64,000 bases of DNA from Rheinheimera maricola (lineage in GTDB: Bacteria > Pseudomonadota > Gammaproteobacteria > Enterobacterales > Alteromonadaceae): the NCBI RefSeq assembly GCF_016918075.2, contig NZ_JAERPS020000001.1, forward strand, positions 186,001-250,000, read 5' to 3'. Below, in pieces: positions 62,996-64,000 of the stretch (position 1 is the first letter of the stretch; every line of letters starts with the position of its first letter). A program made the position numbers and the translations under genes. Under the pieces are notes generated by a model, which was given only the letters and a program-made list of their open reading frames with translations, was not told where the DNA came from and ran no database searches.

Positions 62996-64000
62996 ATGAA
63001 ATCGATATTCGCACTTTTACTGCTGCTCTTTCTGACACTGCCAGTGCAGGCTGCCAGGATAAAAGATGTCGCCGATGTGGAAGGCGTGCGCTCTAACCAA
63101 TTAGTCGGCTACGGCTTGGTAGTTGGGCTGCCTGGTACCGGTGAGCAAAGCCCGTTTACCGAACAAAGCTTTCGAACCATGCTAAGCAACTTCGGTATTA
63201 CGCTGCCTGGCAATATGAAAGCGCAAATTAAAAATGTTGCGGCAGTTGCTGTACACGCTGAACTGCCTGCCTTTGCTAAACCTGGTCAGGCGTTAGATAT
63301 TACCGTGTCATCAGTAGGCAGTGCCAAAAGCTTACGCGGTGGTACCTTAATGCAAACCTTTTTAACTGGTTTGGACGGCAATGTCTATGCAGTGGCTCAG
63401 GGTAGTCTGATTGTAAGTGGCTTGGGCGCCGAAGGGCTGGATGGCTCACGGATTTTGGTCAACACGCCTACCGTTGGCAGTATTCCCAATGGCGCTGTTG
63501 TTGAGCGTGAAGTGCCCAGCCCATTTGGTCAGGGGGATTTTATTACTTTCAACCTGAAGCGTTCTGACTTTACCACCTCAAAGCGGCTGGCAGAGGCAAT
63601 TAATGAATTTATCGGTCCTGAAACCGCGTATTCGCTGGATGCTACCTCAGTACAGGTGCGGGCGCCACGTGATATTAGCCAGCGTGTGTCTTATCTTTCC
63701 ACGCTAGAGAACCTGGATTTTGTTCCGGGTGACTACGCGGCAAAAATCATTATTAACTCGCGTACCGGCACTATCGTAATAGGTAAAGACGTGCGTTTGT
63801 TTCCCGCAGCAGTGACCCATGGTGGTTTAACTGTCACCATCGCAGAAAATCCGCGAGTGGTGCAGCCTAACCCGTTGGCAGCTGGGCAAACCGCAATAGA
63901 AGAAAATACGATTATTGATGTACGGCCCGAGCAGTCGAGAATGTTCAAGTTTGATCCCGGTGTCACTTTGGATGACTTAGTCCGCACCGTAAATGCGGTT
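62996..64000 (+). CDS. flgI: flagellar P-ring protein FlgI (partial, runs off the end)
   Basis: FlgI is the periplasmic P-ring protein whose assembly is guided by FlgA. The visible 335 codons begin with a signal peptide cut near VQA (residue 19), then [74 protein letters not shown] and the [15 protein letters not shown] and [30 protein letters not shown] stretches. The frame is open to the window edge without a stop; about 25-30 residues are missing by comparison with the usual length of about 365. ATG 62996 has AGGAG 7 bases upstream. Confidence 0.97.
   Translation, partial: MKSIFALLLLLFLTLPVQAARIKDVADVEGVRSNQLVGYGLVVGLPGTGEQSPFTEQSFRTMLSNFGITLPGNMKAQIKNVAAVAVHAELPAFAKPGQALDITVSSVGSAKSLRGGTLMQTFLTGLDGNVYAVAQGSLIVSGLGAEGLDGSRILVNTPTVGSIPNGAVVEREVPSPFGQGDFITFNLKRSDFTTSKRLAEAINEFIGPETAYSLDATSVQVRAPRDISQRVSYLSTLENLDFVPGDYAAKIIINSRTGTIVIGKDVRLFPAAVTHGGLTVTIAENPRVVQPNPLAAGQTAIEENTIIDVRPEQSRMFKFDPGVTLDDLVRTVNAV

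Overview
The window is a gene-dense stretch of a chromosome from a motile, polarly flagellated marine-type gammaproteobacterium. The gene sets and orders point to the Alteromonadales or the Rheinheimera/Arsukibacterium/Alishewanella group: mutH-rppH-ptsP-lgt-thyA, topA next to cysB, a VolA-type lipase, and FlgO/FlgP/FlgT with cheV-cheR-flgBCDE. Genus is inferred from gene content only. No insertion sequence, prophage, CRISPR array or integrase was found; the window looks like core chromosome with scattered lineage-specific genes.

Layout. Bases 1-8.1 kb hold the end of a probable beta-barrel protein, a small phosphate-binding-like protein, a YfcC-type transporter, an integral-membrane spermidine-synthase fusion and a large PutA without a DNA-binding domain. 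From 8.3 to 14.7 kb there are a Blc lipocalin, a DUF924 protein, an orphan periplasmic binding protein, a PEP-CTERM-like secreted protein, and a LysR regulator divergent from an MFS exporter plus AhpD-like pair. From 14.7 to 25 kb lie proS, a trmO-kelch pair, purU, carbonic anhydrase, the overlapping GDP-mannose pair manC-manB, an H-NS-like protein and yciK. From 25 to 34.3 kb are a VolA/Pla-1 lipase, sohB, a dicarboxylate/amino-acid symporter, a large Ig-like lipoprotein and astB. From 34.5 to 48 kb are topA, a coiled-coil membrane protein, a minimal histidine kinase, cysB, a sterol-desaturase family enzyme, a second extracellular solute-binding lipoprotein, and the conserved mutH, rppH, ptsP, TSUP permease, lgt, thyA block.

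From 48 to 64 kb the window is mostly flagellar. An operon of three different FlgO-domain proteins is followed, after a divergent Gcr-type membrane protein and tRNA-Arg(CCT), by divergent flgT and flgP, then flgMN, flgA, cheV-cheR, and flgBCDE and flgFGHI (flgI runs off the end). Sequences with exact -24/-12 spacing for sigma-54 precede the flgO cluster, flgT, flgP, flgB and flgF, and a near-perfect sigma-28 promoter precedes flgM. This fits the known polar-flagellum cascade: RpoN-dependent genes build the hook-basal body and the H/T-ring accessories, and FlgM then gates sigma-28.

The items most worth a second look are the triple FlgO array, a strong hairpin with two GATC sites directly over the mutH start codon, the terminator-plus-sigma-54 junction inside the flg locus, and the H-NS-like protein with an unfamiliar C-terminus. 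Several starts were reassigned to internal ATG, GTG or TTG codons on the basis of Shine-Dalgarno position and family length.
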